The notes beneath the pieces were generated by a model. It saw only the letters and a list, made by a program, of their open reading frames with translations, was not told the origin of the DNA and ran no database searches. From Adiantum capillus-veneris (lineage: Eukaryota; Streptophyta; Polypodiopsida; Polypodiales; Pteridaceae): DNA of 64,000 bases. The stretch lies in the NCBI GenBank assembly GCA_014529385.2, contig CM043965.1, positions 62,519,933-62,583,932 on the forward strand, given 5' to 3'. The first letter of the stretch is position 1, and each line of letters opens with the position of its first letter. The translations under genes and the position numbers were made by a program. Positions 1-14,014 of the stretch are shown piece by piece.

Positions 1-196
1 CTCTCTTGCAAAAGTATTGTTCATGCCAAGTTAATTAAGTACTATGATTATGTTGCTACCATCAAGTAAGTTCACCCTCTATGTTCTCAAAGTAGTCTCA
101 CAAAAATGCTCTTTTTAATTCTCCTAATTCCGCTATTCTCAGAGTGCATAGGCCATTTCCATTACAGAGAGGGCCAGGAAGCTCTGCATCCAGCAA

Positions 197-199
<3 letters not shown>

Positions 200-241
<42 letters not shown>

Positions 242-368
242 CTGGAAGCTTCGCCAGTAGCTTTGTAGTGATCAACCAGGAAGCTTTTTATCTAGCAAAG
301 AGAGAGAGAGGAGAGAGGGTAGCTTTGTCAGTAAGTTTTGTCTCCCAAGCAGCAAAGCTTATGTGCTT

Positions 369-462
<94 letters not shown>

Positions 463-705
463 AAAAAGCACTACGTTGTAGGCAAGAAGCTTTGCACTGA
501 TTTCAGCCTGCACTAGGGACGAAGCTCTGCACTGGTTCGAGCCCAAGAAGCCCTGTGTTGTTTTCAACCTGGTAACTAAATAATATATTAAACGTCTTGA
601 TAAGGCCAAAAAGATCTATGAGAGCAAACTAATGAAAAGGCCAAAATGGCCTATAAGACCAAGCTAATACAATCTTTTTGGATGTAATCTAATGTTTGAG
701 TGTAG

Positions 706-752
<47 letters not shown>

Positions 753-832
753 AGAAGAAGAAGAGGCTCAGGAGTGAGGGGGCGAATCAGCGGACAGGAA
801 GCTTTGCGCTATTTTCAGCAGGTGCAAAAGGG

Positions 833-877
<45 letters not shown>

Positions 878-1278
878 AGCTCTACGCTGTGCGACATTTT
901 CAATAGGTGGTTGAGAGAGATGGAGAGTTATATCAAACGTCTTGAAAAGGCCTGTGAGACCAAACTAAAACAATCTTTGTGGATGTCATCTAATGCTGCA
1001 GGGCACCAAAATTTTGTTTTTTATTTTAGTCTTTGATTTTACTTCTTTTTTAGTAAAGTGAAGCACTAAACTAAAATGCTGTTTGCAGTACATTGAAATC
1101 CAATGTTATATTAAACGTCTTCAAAAGGTTAACATGACTTATGAATACAATCTTTGTGGATCTAATCCAATGTCGCCAAAGAGCTTCGCCAATGTTTGCT
1201 TTTGTAAATAGTCGTATTGGGTGTCTCCCATATCGTGCCTAGAGTATATGTGCATATGTATGTGGTGTGGGGTGGGTG

Positions 1279-1329
<51 letters not shown>
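200..1329. repeat. Cluster of (GA)n microsatellites
   Basis: Five nearly pure GA tracts lie at about 200-241, 375-461, 710-749 (running into GAA repeats to about 764), 836-872 and 1281-1329. The unique spacers share phrases: 'aaacgtcttga' recurs near 591 and 936 and 'aaacgtcttca' near 1113, and 'acaatcttt.tggatgt' recurs near 670, 970 and 1150. The spacers are therefore probably diverged copies of one unit with the GA tract inside. Reading frames across this stretch are only Arg-Glu or Ser-Leu repeats and are not genes. Confidence 0.9.
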
Positions 1330-1331
<2 letters not shown>

Positions 1332-2199
1332 GCACTATGAATATTGAAAGAAAAAAAAACCAAAGTAGCCCAGCTATAAGATTGTTGCAAAGAAAGAGGC
1401 ATAGCCAATTCGACATTGGTCATAACGTTCGCCATATGTGTCAAAGTCCCCTTATCTTGAATCTCCAACGACCTCAAAGCTAACCAAATGCTTGCCGCTT
1501 CGGTTGAGAGTTGTGGAATAGAAACCCTACTTCAAATCTTGCTATGCTACATATCGATAGTATTGCATGCGTACCTGCTCCGTGCATGAAGAATCTAAAC
1601 GTTGGACTCATGCCAACTTCCAGTGTTCCTTGAATCAGATGCAAGAAAGCAAAGGTAACAAACTGTCGTCATTATTTTGGTTTTACAAAAAAACACCTAG
1701 TCCCTCTAACACTAGAGGAAAAGCATAAGTCCCCCTTCAACAATGGAGGGGATAAAAGCGGTGGGGGAAGGGCACATTCCCTACAGTATTATAAACAATG
1801 TGGAGAATTTTGCCAACTCCACACCATACTTATGTATGGTTTTTTTTCACAACACACCAACATTCCATGCACGATCTTCGCACAGAAAACACTAGCATTT
1901 TTCATGTGCATGATGCCATGTTGCACGGTATATTGCAACAAATAATTCCATGTTCTCAATAAACGCATAACATTTGGTTTGTCTTTTTTTAACATGACAT
2001 ATTTCCTTAAAACTCTGCTATTATTGGATGGTCAAGAGTGCTCATCTATTGTCCAATACTGTGACATTGTTGTTACAAAATCAGGGATCAAATGATTGCT
2101 AATGTATTGTTTAGTATTGTGAATTTTTTAGAGGTCCTTGTTGTATGCATATCAATTAAGGGTATTAAGCTGAAAACTGAATTTTACTTGTGTTGTTGG
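1330..2199. other. AT-rich intergenic sequence, no gene seen
   Basis: I see no convincing coding region, RNA gene or transposon end here. Short open frames have no recognisable motifs. Confidence 0.5.
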
Positions 2200-2790
2200 G
2201 TAGATGTGAAGGCTTGTATGACTCTCCAAAAACCTGATTACTTTGACATCAATCATCCTCTCGATTTCAAATGTCGTTCTCTCCCATTCACACACATTGT
2301 GGTCATCGTCTCGTTTGTACACGTCCCCATCTTAAATTGTAAAATTGATTTTCTTTATGTTGTAGAGTAGATATAGAGGCCTGTATGACACTCCAAAAGC
2401 CTGATTACTTCAACATCAATCATCCTCTTGATTGCAAATGTCGTTGTCTCCCATTCACACACAATGTGGTCATAGTCTCGTTTGTACATGCCCTCGTCTT
2501 AAACTTTAAAATTGAATTTATTTATGTTGTAGAGTAGATACAGAGGCATATATAACTATTCCAAAACCTTATTGCACGGACATCAATTGTCTTCTCGATT
2601 GGAATTGCCGAGGTCTTCCAATTGCATACACATTAGCCTTCCTCTCATTTGAAATTGCCCCCATTATGAATTGTATAGCTCTCCAAAAACCTCATTTCAT
2701 CGGCATCAATTGTCTTTTCGATTGGAAATGTAGTGGACTCCCATTCATATACAGTTTGATCATCCTCTTGTTTTTGAATGCCAACATATT
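2200..2790. repeat. Degenerate tandem repeat, unit about 167 bp
   Basis: Units begin near 2200, 2367 and 2534, exactly 167 bp apart, with a shorter and more diverged unit near 2657. Each holds 'ctccaaaa.cctgatt', 'catcaat', 'ctcccattcacacaca' and 'tcgtttgtaca'. The first two units are the most alike and the last two are clearly older. No coding frame is kept across the units. It resembles a short, old satellite-like array. Confidence 0.8.
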
Positions 2791-4131
2791 GCACAATTCC
2801 ATGGTTTAACATACCCACTGCAAAGATCGCCTCGCGTACTACAACATTGGCCATCAATTTGGTCCCCCATGTCGTTGCGCTTCTCAGCTCGCCATGCCAC
2901 AGACCCCGCATACGGTCGATACCTGGATACAATCAGTGTCAGGCAACCGACATAGCAGCAAATAGAAGAGATGCTATCATAATGTGTAATTGACGAACCT
3001 AAACTCCTAAGAGCAATTGACCACTCAACTACACTGATATGCAGTCATAGGCAGGATGTCTATAAGTACAACAACTTGATTCTACAAAAGTATTTCTTGC
3101 CATCCAATATAGTCACCATTGCACTCAAAACCAATGCTCTGAACAAGCCAGTGCTACAGCAATGGCTACAAGACAAGGAATTCCATGAGATGGACAATAT
3201 TATAGAGAATATTAAGGCTATAGGTACAGCAAATGGTTCTACCTGTCGTATACTTTCTTATTCATACGACTGCACATATCATATTGCTACTATATAAGTA
3301 ATTTTATTTTCCACTAGTGCCACCATGACAGTATGAAGGACAAAGCATGCTACCAGGGCAATCAATTGCAAATGGTTCTACAAAATCACTCCCTTTGTCA
3401 TTCGTATACGCAATCAATGGACTCAAATATCAAGGGGCAATGATATCAAAGAAATCCATCCTCATCATAAATTAAGCTTTTGCCCCATTGTTGGCATACG
3501 TCATGTTCTCTCTTGTGACGAAAAGATGCCATCTCAAGATACTGAAGATTCTAACCCCACGGATGTTCTGGCTTGCCAGTAAAATGCTCCCCAATGGTTA
3601 GACATTTCCCCCCTTGTTTTGACAAAAACTTTTCTGTTTATCTGGATCTTCCATCTCATTGTCTACATAATCTATACAATCAATTACCTGATGACCATTT
3701 TCTTGAATGCAGATTTTCTTTGCGGCAAGTGAGATCCTCCAACATCTCCTCATGGACATCGACCAGGTAACCATTCCTTGCATTAATCTATTTTGTGACT
3801 ACATTTTCCGTCATTCAAGATTTTAGGGACTCAGCCATGATATACCTCTATCATTCAGATATTTGATAGGGTTCATCAACATTGCAGCTACCTCAAAACC
3901 AAAAAACAGTTCTTCAGTATACCCAACTTCAAATCAAATGCAACTAGCAAATATGGTTGGGAGGCCCCGAGTGCATTCATTGAAGGGTTTGGCACCACTC
4001 ACCTCCTCCACTCATACATAAATAAATGCAGCAACCGAAACAAAGAATATTGAAATTGTGAGCTAAATTTGGCAGCAGGTACTTCTAATTCTTCGTGTTC
4101 TCGTATTATAGACACTAGACATTAGCAAATT
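2791..4131. other. Intergenic sequence, no gene seen
   Basis: Only short open frames of fewer than 75 codons without recognisable motifs. I found no transposon ends or microsatellites. Confidence 0.4.
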
Positions 4132-4566
4132 TTGTTGCTCCTACACCCTCTATCTTTTTTTGCAAGGTTGCAAAAAGAGATAATGCTATCCTTGGCAATT
4201 GATTTTTACGAGTCAAATAAAATACTGCTAGACACAGAAGCACAAGACATACTGAACACGAAGACTACTAGAATCAGCACCTATGCAATCAAGATGCTTC
4301 ACTACGGATACAAAATTGCCCTTGATAAATCGGTCATCCTCAACAAGAATACAACAAGCCAAGCACTTTCAAACATGGTTAAAGATTCTGGCAATGAATT
4401 CAAAGGGAATGAGAGGGCACTCTTAAATGATGAGAAATTCACATGGCATTTCAATAGAGACCTTTTTGATGCCCCGTTTGGGGAGACAACCGATCCATTC
4501 CGAAAACTTGAACCGCTATTTGGTGAGCTTTTGTACCCCGATTCAAGAATATCATTATGTAATTAA
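4132..4566 (+). CDS. Hypothetical protein fragment, 144 aa
   Basis: An open frame of 144 codons with ordinary composition (mixed charged and hydrophobic residues, no simple repeat), ending in TAA. I do not recognise a family, and I see no signal peptide or membrane segment. The frame is already open upstream of the first ATG, so the true start could be an upstream exon or a lost start. It lies 130 bp before a GIY-YIG-like fragment on the same strand, so the two may be parts of one decayed mobile gene. That link is inference from proximity only. Confidence 0.3.
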   Translation: MLLLHPLSFFARLQKEIMLSLAIDFYESNKILLDTEAQDILNTKTTRISTYAIKMLHYGYKIALDKSVILNKNTTSQALSNMVKDSGNEFKGNERALLNDEKFTWHFNRDLFDAPFGETTDPFRKLEPLFGELLYPDSRISLCN

Positions 4567-4694
4567 ACACTAACTGAACGCACCACTACAGTACAAGACA
4601 ACGACATGGATACAAGCAAGGAGCTACCCAACAATATAACAAGTTCACAAGAGGAAGCAGTCCGTTTTGACGTCGCTCCAACTCCCAAAAGACA

Positions 4695-5035
4695 ATGACA
4701 GACGAAGAGAGCTACATAGTATACTCTATTAATTGCAAAATCAATAATTGCATTTATATAGGCATGATATCCAATTTTGAAGCTAGGAAAAGGGCGCACA
4801 TGAAGAATCCACCAAAATGGATGAGACATGAGGTTTCATCCCTTCCACCGTTCTCTCAAAACTTCATGTTTCGGATATTGCATGATACACACGATAGGAG
4901 TACTACTATTGCAATAGAACACAAGAGATAACTACTCACGATGCAACTTCCACCAAAGGATATAATAATTTGAAGGGACATCCCCCAAACTACATGAAAG
5001 ATATAGCTTGCAATGAAATTCAGTCTTTGTTCTAG
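4695..5035 (+). pseudogene. GIY-YIG nuclease-like fragment, frameshifted
   Basis: The first frame (4695-4931) has Tyr-Ile-Val-Tyr-Ser about 12 residues before an intact Tyr-Ile-Gly, followed by an Arg/His-rich helix (Phe-Glu-Ala-Arg-Lys-Arg-Ala-His). That is the order of the GIY, YIG and catalytic Arg motifs of the GIY-YIG nuclease fold. The frame stops after Ile-Glu-His-Lys-Arg. Another frame resumes at 4931 with a 'GYN.LKG.PPNYM' stretch, resembling the family's C-terminal Gly-Tyr-Asn region, and stops at 5033-5035. A single frameshift separates the halves. Members of this fold occur in homing endonucleases and in Penelope-like retroelements, but no RT is seen beside this one. The family call rests on motif spacing alone. 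Confidence 0.45.
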
Positions 5036-5795
5036 GGTAATATATGTCGTTCATGTTTGTCTTGTGTACCCAACTGCTTTTCAAGAGTCTTGTGACTGTT
5101 GTATGTGAGAATTTTTAAGTTTTATTCTGTATTTTTCTACAACAACATCATTCAGTTTTCTCATTTAACAGTTCAACAGCTACATGTACTGCCACTGAAC
5201 AACTTTTGAACGTACTTATTCGTCCACATTACTTAGGTGCCTTGCAATAGCATCAACAAAAATGGACAATCCCATAACCTTCCATGTCTGATACTTCTTT
5301 CAAAAAATCACCAAATAAGAAACATACCATGTAGCAACAAATATATTTTCCAACAAACTTATACATGTACCCATGTTGCACCTTGCCTTTGATACAGATT
5401 GACAGTATTCCTTGCTATTGCTCCTCAATAATTTCTCCACTATGCACATCACAATTCATTCTGGAAAACATCAACAAATTCCTTGTCTTCCTCCAACCTC
5501 CCCATTCTTCTTCCAGTCAGCTACTTTCACTAACATCCTTCACCCTCCTTCAATGTGTGCTACAATGTGTTTTGATATTTGAAGACACCAACAACGACCA
5601 CCTTCTGAACTCTCCAACTTCGTGCCTTGCACGATCTTCACTAGCACACTTTACCTCCTCCAAAGCTTAACAAGCAAGGCATAGTAGTTAAAAAAGAAAG
5701 GGATAGCATGGTTTTTTTTTAATCCCCTGCCATCTCAACACCCACACACACACAAAAATAGCCATTATTTTGTCTCTTCTCTGCCATATCGCTCA

Positions 5796-5800
<5 letters not shown>
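5036..5800. other. Intergenic sequence, no gene seen
   Basis: AT-rich with pyrimidine-rich stretches. No frame with recognisable motifs and no transposon ends seen. Confidence 0.4.

Positions 5801-5890
<90 letters not shown>
5801..5890. repeat. (CT)45 microsatellite
   Basis: About 90 bp of uninterrupted CT. It lies about 220 bp upstream of the LINE-like block. Confidence 0.95.
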
Positions 5891-5893
<3 letters not shown>

Positions 5894-6115
5894 GTTTTTC
5901 GACCTAGTAGACAACAGTTCACTCTTTTGATCGTAACTTCTTTATTTGAACTTCGATTTAGGTGATGTGTAGCCTCAATCAAAGAGCACGAAGCCCTTTA
6001 CGCATTGATTCAAAGATATATTATTTTTTTTAGCAATGGAAGTCTCTACTATAACAACATCTTAGAAGTGAAAAAACTTTCAAAACTTTGCATTTTTGTT
6101 GTAGACTTGAAGCCA

Positions 6116-7059
6116 ATGTCGGACAAAACTCGCAAGGGTGGAAAATCCACACTCGCCATGGAGAATGATGCAAAATATCCAAGAAATTTGGATGCTAATC
6201 CAACCACATCATCTACAACAACGAAATCAATGATCATGGCTTACTTGGTCTCATTACAAGAAACCGTCAACAAGCAAGGTGAAGAGCTGCGCGCACTCGC
6301 AATGGAGAATGGTACTTTAAGAGTTCTTGTTGTGGAGAATGAGCACCTCAAGAAGGTTCTTGAAATGCAAACAGCACGTTTGATGCATCTTGAGAATGAA
6401 GTTCAAGAATGTAAGCGCTCTCTTGTGGACATGAATGTATTGAAAGAGCGCTTGAGCAAAGTTGAGAGTGATCATGTATTCAAAGAGGAAACGATAGATA
6501 CAATACGACATGATGTATGTGAGATGAGAAATGCATCCAAATCATGGGTTGATATATGTAAAGATAATGTGGTTTCTACATCTCCTATCACATGCAAGCC
6601 GTTGTCCAAGCAAAGAATGTAGAGAATGTGGACACTCAAGAATTGCAAGAGCGGCAAAAATGCTCAAAGAACATCGTCATTTGTGGAATCAAGGAGGAAA
6701 TCGTGGAAACACCCCAATCTCTTGCGGTTGCTATTGAAGAGTTTTTTGCTACATACTTTGGTATGTCTGGAATCATGGCTTATGGTGCACATCGAGTTTG
6801 GAAACAAGGAGTCCCTCGCTCGGGAGAAAGACCTATTGTATGTACCATGGTTGATGAGGTAAAGAGAAAGATCATCCTTGACAATAGTTGGATCTACCTC
6901 AAAGGAACGGGTTATAATGTGTATGAGGATCTCACTCTTATGCAACAAAATGTACGTCGCAAAGCATATGAGGAAATAAGCAAGAAGGTTAGGTGTCATC
7001 TCAAGAAGAAAAGTCACTTGAGGAGGATGCAAGTCCACCCAACAAATAGGGACACATGA
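6116..7059 (+). pseudogene. LINE ORF1 (coiled coil plus RRM-like domain)
   Basis: The frame from 6116 encodes about 168 residues. Residues about 45-140 are heptad-rich (Leu/Val/Met with Glu/Lys), typical of the trimerising coiled coil of LINE ORF1 RNA-binding proteins. It stops at 6620-6622. The next frame (6592-7059) continues with Asn-Ile-Val-Ile-Cys-Gly, 'RPIVCTM', a Lys-Arg-Lys stretch and 'DLTLMQQNVRRKAYEE', the pattern of the L1-type ORF1 RNA-binding and C-terminal domains. A frameshift near 6600 therefore splits one protein. Its TGA overlaps the next ATG (ATGA at 7056-7059), a coupling seen between LINE ORFs. ORF1 proteins bind the element RNA; this copy is broken. Confidence 0.65.
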
Positions 7060-8665
7060 TCTATGAGACCAACTCACGCTTGCAAATAAGCTTCTGGAAT
7101 TGTAACGGGTATCCATGGAATGCGGGAATTGGCATTGATGAGCTTATCAATGACTCCGATATGATACTTCTTGTCAAAACAAGGGAGCATGATACGCAAC
7201 AAATTCTTGGATTTGACATATACGATGTGCATTGTTTGATGTGGGCCAAAAATACAAAGCAACTTAGAGGCCAAGGAGGCGTAGCATGTATGATAAAAAA
7301 GGGTTTGAAAGATGTTTCCATTGTCAAAGAAGATAAGTATAAATGCCACTTATGGCTAAAAATCAACCCACCAAATGGTCAAGTCATGTTTGTGGCTGGT
7401 TGCTACATTCCTCACTATGACTCCAACTTTTATGCTCGCTTGGATAGGGATAGAGATCAGCCCTTTGTTGATCTAGAGGAAGACATTGCTCATACAAGGA
7501 CCAGGGTGAAGTCATTGTCTTTGGAGACATGAATGCTCACACAAATACGTTACAACACGACACACAACAAGTCGACATGCCGCATGTCTCAAGAAGAATG
7601 GATGACTCATACATGTATAATCGAAGTTTTAATGATGCAAAAGAACTGGATCACTATGGAAAGTCACTTCTACATATGTGCAATAGTACCGGAATGCTCA
7701 TTGCAAATGGTGTATTATGGCAAGGCACCAACGACTTTACATGTAGAAAGCACAATGGTGATTGACTATATGTTGTTTTTTGAAGCCACTCTAGAATGCA
7801 TACAAAGCTTTGCACTTGGTGAATGGAATCCGGAATCGGATCATAGGATGTTATGTATTGACCTCAAGTGTGGTAAAAGACCCGAGCATGTAGCCTCCAA
7901 TTATGATGTGAATCATTTGTACGTACATCTAGGCTTCAAACGAGCACTTATATATGCTGATATGGTGGACCAAATGTTAAGCATGACAGAGCATCAAGAG
8001 AGTCCAGCATTAGAATGCAAGTGGAAAGTTTTTAAATAAGTAATTTGCTCTTGTGCGAAGGAATGCTTTTTGATGAAACACATGTCTTGCAAAAGGTCTA
8101 AGAAGGGTAGCACCAAGAAGAAATGGTTTGACATGGAATGTAGTCAAGTCCGAAAACAGTTGCAAAGGTTGGATGCAAGCAAAGACAAGGAAGTTTACTT
8201 GGGAGTGTTCACACACATACAAAGCACTTGTTCAAAAAAAGAGGAGAAGGTGGGAAGTCAAAAAACAACTTTTTTTAGCGCAAGATTTCGAAAGCACATG
8301 CACGTGCCAAGTTTTGGCAAAATCTAAAAGGCAAGCGTGTTGAGAGCTTTAGTGACTTGACTCTTGAGGATAAGTATCTGCATTGCAAGAACCTCTATGA
8401 GCAACCCAATGTTAATAAGATGGAGTGTTGTAGCTCCCTTTTTTACCATTGAAGATGTATGCCGCGCGCTTGAGAAACTTGCTACTCATAAGGCAGGGGA
8501 CCTTCAAGGTGTCAAGGCTGAAATGATTAAATGGACAAGCAAGAAAACACGATATTGGATACACGATATGTTTAATCTTGCACTTTAGCATGGCATGCCT
8601 CATGATTGGAATGCAAATTGGATCAAACATTTGCACAAAGGAGGAGATGTAAACAACTATCGAAG
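7056..8665 (+). pseudogene. LINE ORF2: endonuclease and start of reverse transcriptase
   Basis: The start shows the endonuclease Asn motif ('FWNCNG'). The usual Glu of the 'ETW' motif is Lys here ('LVKTRE'), which would abolish catalysis. A 'GDMNAH' motif follows at about 7525 in a second frame, and 'SDHRM', with the catalytic Asp-His, at about 7848 in the first frame again, so at least two frameshifts lie in between. From about 8440 another frame carries the opening of the RT domain ('ALEKLATHKAGD', 'EMIKWTSK', then 'WNANWIKHLHKGGDVNNYRS'), interrupted by a stop at 8586. The RT fingers, palm and YxDD region are missing. The intact enzyme would nick DNA and reverse transcribe LINE RNA at the nick. 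Confidence 0.7.
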
Positions 8666-9238
8666 TTGATCATATCAATCATGCTCGGAGAATTGAGAGT
8701 AAAAAACAACTTCCTCAAATTGGGGTTGATTAAGTTCCATGTTGCCAAGGCTTGTTGGAGGAGATGGAATGTAGGGTGTGGAATATCCATGGCTTTCGGA
8801 GCCATGGCTACTATGGTGTGTAATATGTTTTGGTATATGTATTGCTACACCTACTCAACAAATTTGCAAGTCTGCTTGGAAAGGAGAAGGGTTGTAGGAA
8901 GGACATCCCTCCTCACAACTATTGTCCAAGTGAAGAGGCAAGTGTACATGAATTGCAACAGGTGTGAAAGGCTTTGTTGGAATTAAGAAAAAAGGAAAGG
9001 GAGAGTCTACATGACATTGAAGGGCTTTGCAAGGGAAAAAAACAACGGGAGACGTGAAGTTGAAGGGCTCTAGAGGGGAGAGAAGCAGAGGTTTCTGTAG
9101 AAATCATAGTATCAAGCCTTTTGCCAAACACAAGAAAGTGGTCATCGATGGAGGAAAAACTTCATGAGCTGAGTCAAAATAGGTGGCAATGAACAAGGGT
9201 TGGTGGGTTAAAAATAAGGGTGGGTCGGTAAAAAATGG
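8666..9238. other. Non-coding flank between LINE remnant and G1
   Basis: No coding motif. The last bases, AATGG (9234-9238), are the left target duplication of the gypsy element that follows. Confidence 0.5.
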
Positions 9239-9593
9239 TGTACAAGGCAAGGACGGTCCCAGCAGGCGAGAACTGCTCCTTAGAGCTTCATAAGCTTTTG
9301 GCTTTCAACTCTGTAATCAATTACTCGTGTAATCAATCCTCATACTTCATCTGAGCTTAAGCCTGTTGTACATTGTACATTGTACTGACTATCTTTGCAC
9401 TACTGATATGAATCTATAATACCATTCCCAGTCTTCCAGTTTGTATCTTTCATTTTAGTACATTTTTCTAATTCAATTCTCTATTTCAGCCCAATAATTA
9501 ATTCCAGTCCTTACTAACTGAACCGCCTAGATAATCAGTAGCTTTGAACTCTAACACAGGAATAGCTATCTCAAGAGACCAGCTCCCATTCCA
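9239..9593 (+). repeat. G1 5' LTR with internal deletion
   Basis: Begins TGTACAAGG and ends near CATTCCA. It aligns with the 3' LTR on both sides of a gap of about 180-190 bp (missing relative to about 33,214-33,402). The gap removes the TATA box seen in the other LTR. After the LTR comes 'tttTGGCGATCACATTGG', in the position of a primer-binding site, but I cannot name the tRNA. Confidence 0.85.
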
Positions 9594-9674
9594 TTTTGGC
9601 GATCACATTGGCTAGAGCTGATTGCTCTTAGACCAGCAAGCTCTGTCTCTAAGTTAGCATTCTTAGCTACAAAC

Positions 9675-10465
9675 ATGCCGCCCAAAGTCGATCTGGTCGA
9701 AAATCGTCAAACCGGTTGCACACTGATTCCACACGAGTCAACCCTATTCCAGAAGTGTCAGAAAGAGAGTCCGATACTAAGAGGGACCCCGAGAGTGAGA
9801 CTGAGGCTCAAGAGGAGCAGATTAATGTTGAAAAGGCCAGAGACTCTCAGCATTGGAGTCACTCAAGGAGGAGAAGGGCTGAGTGTGAGGAACACAAAAC
9901 CAGGACTCAAGGTTCTCGGTCCACACACAAGACAGTTGAGGCCAAGGGTAGCAAAGGCAGTCATCATAGTACAAGTAGGAAGGCCAAGGAAGAGACTAGG
10001 ACTGAAAGTGAAAAGGAAGGTCCTTGGGATGCCGACACTGATCATTACATGAAGTCATCTAGATGTAATCAGGCTACCAAGACCAGAGGAACCACAGATG
10101 ATACTTACATGCATATTTACACTACTTCCTTAAAGATCTCCTTTCTAGTTTTCAAAGGCGGAAAAAAGATGATCCTGATGTCCACATTCAAGAGTTTGAG
10201 CAATATGCCGAATTAAAGCATATTGATGAAGATGACTGGGGAGAATATTTTCCTCAAACACTGAAGGATGCGGCAAGAAAATGATATTACCACTATCCAG
10301 CTTGCCAGCTCAGGTCTTACAATAAACTGATCAAGGCTTTCAGTCTCGAGTACTCAAATAATAGAGGTGATGAAGACATTCTCTGTGAGCTGGACAAGAT
10401 CAGGCAAGGAAAATTGTATGTAAGAAGCTATGTGGAAAAGATCAAAGAGTTGACTAGGCACTTGC
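9675..10465 (+). pseudogene. G1 gag, N-terminal part
   Basis: An ATG at 9675 is followed by Glu/Lys/Arg-rich frames. The recognisable gag core lies at about 10,170-10,456: 'DDWGEYFPQTLKDAARK', then a stop where Trp is expected, 'YYHYPACQLRSYNKL', 'EYSNN' and 'LYVRSYVEKIKEL'. This is the Retrotrans_gag pattern that builds the virus-like particle. The frame is cut at 10,466 by the Mutator-like insertion and resumes at 22,656. The codons around the 9-bp target duplication (Arg-His-Leu) occur on both sides, which proves the junction. Frameshifts near 10,140 and the stop at about 10,282 disable it. Confidence 0.7.
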
Positions 10466-10520
10466 GAGGAGTCCCAATCCCCGAGCGAGTACTTCCGAGC
10501 AGACAAGAAACCGAGCGAGC
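10466..10520 (+). repeat. Left terminal inverted repeat of the MULE
   Basis: Starts GAGGAGTCCCAATC and contains CGAGCGAG, TTCCGAGCAGAC and AAACCGAGCGAGC. It pairs, with mismatches and small gaps, with the reverse complement of 22,592-22,646. Confidence 0.75.
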
Positions 10521-12967
<2,447 letters not shown>

Positions 12968-13146
12968 CTTTAGAAAGACATTTCAAAAACATCAGATACA
13001 AGCCCGTCCAAAAGACTCAAAAGTCCCTCAACGTCCATCTTATTGATGGCTTCAACCACAGTGGCAATGCTTGTAGCATGTGTCTTTTAAGAGTTCTATG
13101 ATAGAAGTCAAAATTCATGAGCCTTCTTCCTCTCCTGGCTTACGCA

Positions 13147-13524
13147 CTAATTAGACACCTCTTCACTTCCTAATAGCACCTCATTGCTACGTTGATTGTG
13201 GTTCTGCATATTCTCCTTGCATCTAAACCTCTGTGGTGGCTCCCAAACTCTCCTCTTTGTGCGGGATCTCACACGGACAACGTGAGACTGAATGGTGCAT
13301 GAAACGCAGTACTGCATTTTAGCGTAAAGCTTGGAAAGTGCATACCCATCATAAACAAAAGCATCATGCACATCTCACAGAGCACCTTGTTCAACAATGT
13401 TCCTTACAAGAAACCGCTTGACAGCCTTGTCCTTGGGCACACATCACCCACAATTGGAGCACCTGATGGGGTTGGTGTTGCCTCTTCCATGTTTGTTACG
13501 CCCACCGTTACGACGCTTGACCAT
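13147..13524 (-). pseudogene. RPS26: 40S ribosomal protein S26 (eS26) pseudogene
   Basis: The frame runs from an ATG at 13,524-13,522 to TAG at 13,149-13,147, about 125 codons, close to the size of plant eS26. It reads M-V-K-R-R-N-G-G-R-N-K-H-G-R-G, then 'PIRCSNCG', 'KAVKRFLVRNIVEQ', '[11 protein letters not shown]' and '[13 protein letters not shown]', the hallmark eS26 order including both zinc-binding Cys pairs. There are two in-frame TGA codons (after SNCG and after EQGAL); the second fits CGA>TGA decay at a conserved Arg. There are no introns, so it is a processed copy or a single captured exon. It lies inside the MULE. eS26 normally sits at the mRNA exit of the 40S subunit. Confidence 0.92.
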
Positions 13525-14014
13525 CATGACTACTTATGCCGCAACTGCTTCTACTTCCTCTTTGTCATGGAGATCTCTCTCTCTCTCTTTGTTTAGTGAT
13601 ATATTTGGCTTATTCCAATTAAACACCAATTTCAAGTGTTGTGCAGCATAAGGGAACCCTATCTTGACATGATAATACATTAAACTTGCATTGTTAGAGA
13701 GCAATTAACAAGATAAGACATTTCCCTATGTTGACATGACAAGACATTAAACTTGCTGATAAGACATTAAACTTGGATTGTGAGAGAGCACTCGGACATG
13801 ATAAGACATTACCCTAGGTTGACACGATAAGACATTAAACTTGCATTATGTTGCACAGCACTTGAAGAGAGAGAGAACAATCTACTCAACCGCCAATATG
13901 AAGTCCCTTATTATTAGCCCATCACCTGCAGCGCAAGCTCAACCGTGTTAAAGAGACCTGGAAATTTAGATACAAGAGAGGACTAGCCAATGCTTATAGT
14001 TGGAAGCTAGCAAG
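13525..14014. other. Spacer inside the MULE with a short direct repeat
   Basis: The phrase 'gataagacattaaacttg' recurs with changes about four to five times between about 13,660 and 13,850 ('gacatgataagacatt', 'gacacgataagacatt'). This is a small, irregular tandem repeat. No gene is seen. Confidence 0.5.

Larger units (their letters stand above)
6100..8665 (+). mobile_element. Degenerate LINE, 3'-truncated
   Basis: Two successive coding blocks on the plus strand match a non-LTR retrotransposon: a coiled-coil ORF1, then an apurinic-type endonuclease, then the first RT motifs. The RT breaks off near 8665 after 'NYRS', and no 3' UTR or poly(A) is found before 9238. Several frameshifts and stops show that it is dead. 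The left boundary is set near the ORF1 start; the real 5' end is not visible. Confidence 0.75.

Noticed and set aside
106-1483. Arg-Glu and Ser-Leu repeat proteins across the GA tracts
   Set aside because: They are translations of dinucleotide repeats; flanks have no coding motifs. The same holds at 5.8, 12.4, 12.9, 14.7, 15.6, 39.4 and 57.6 kb.
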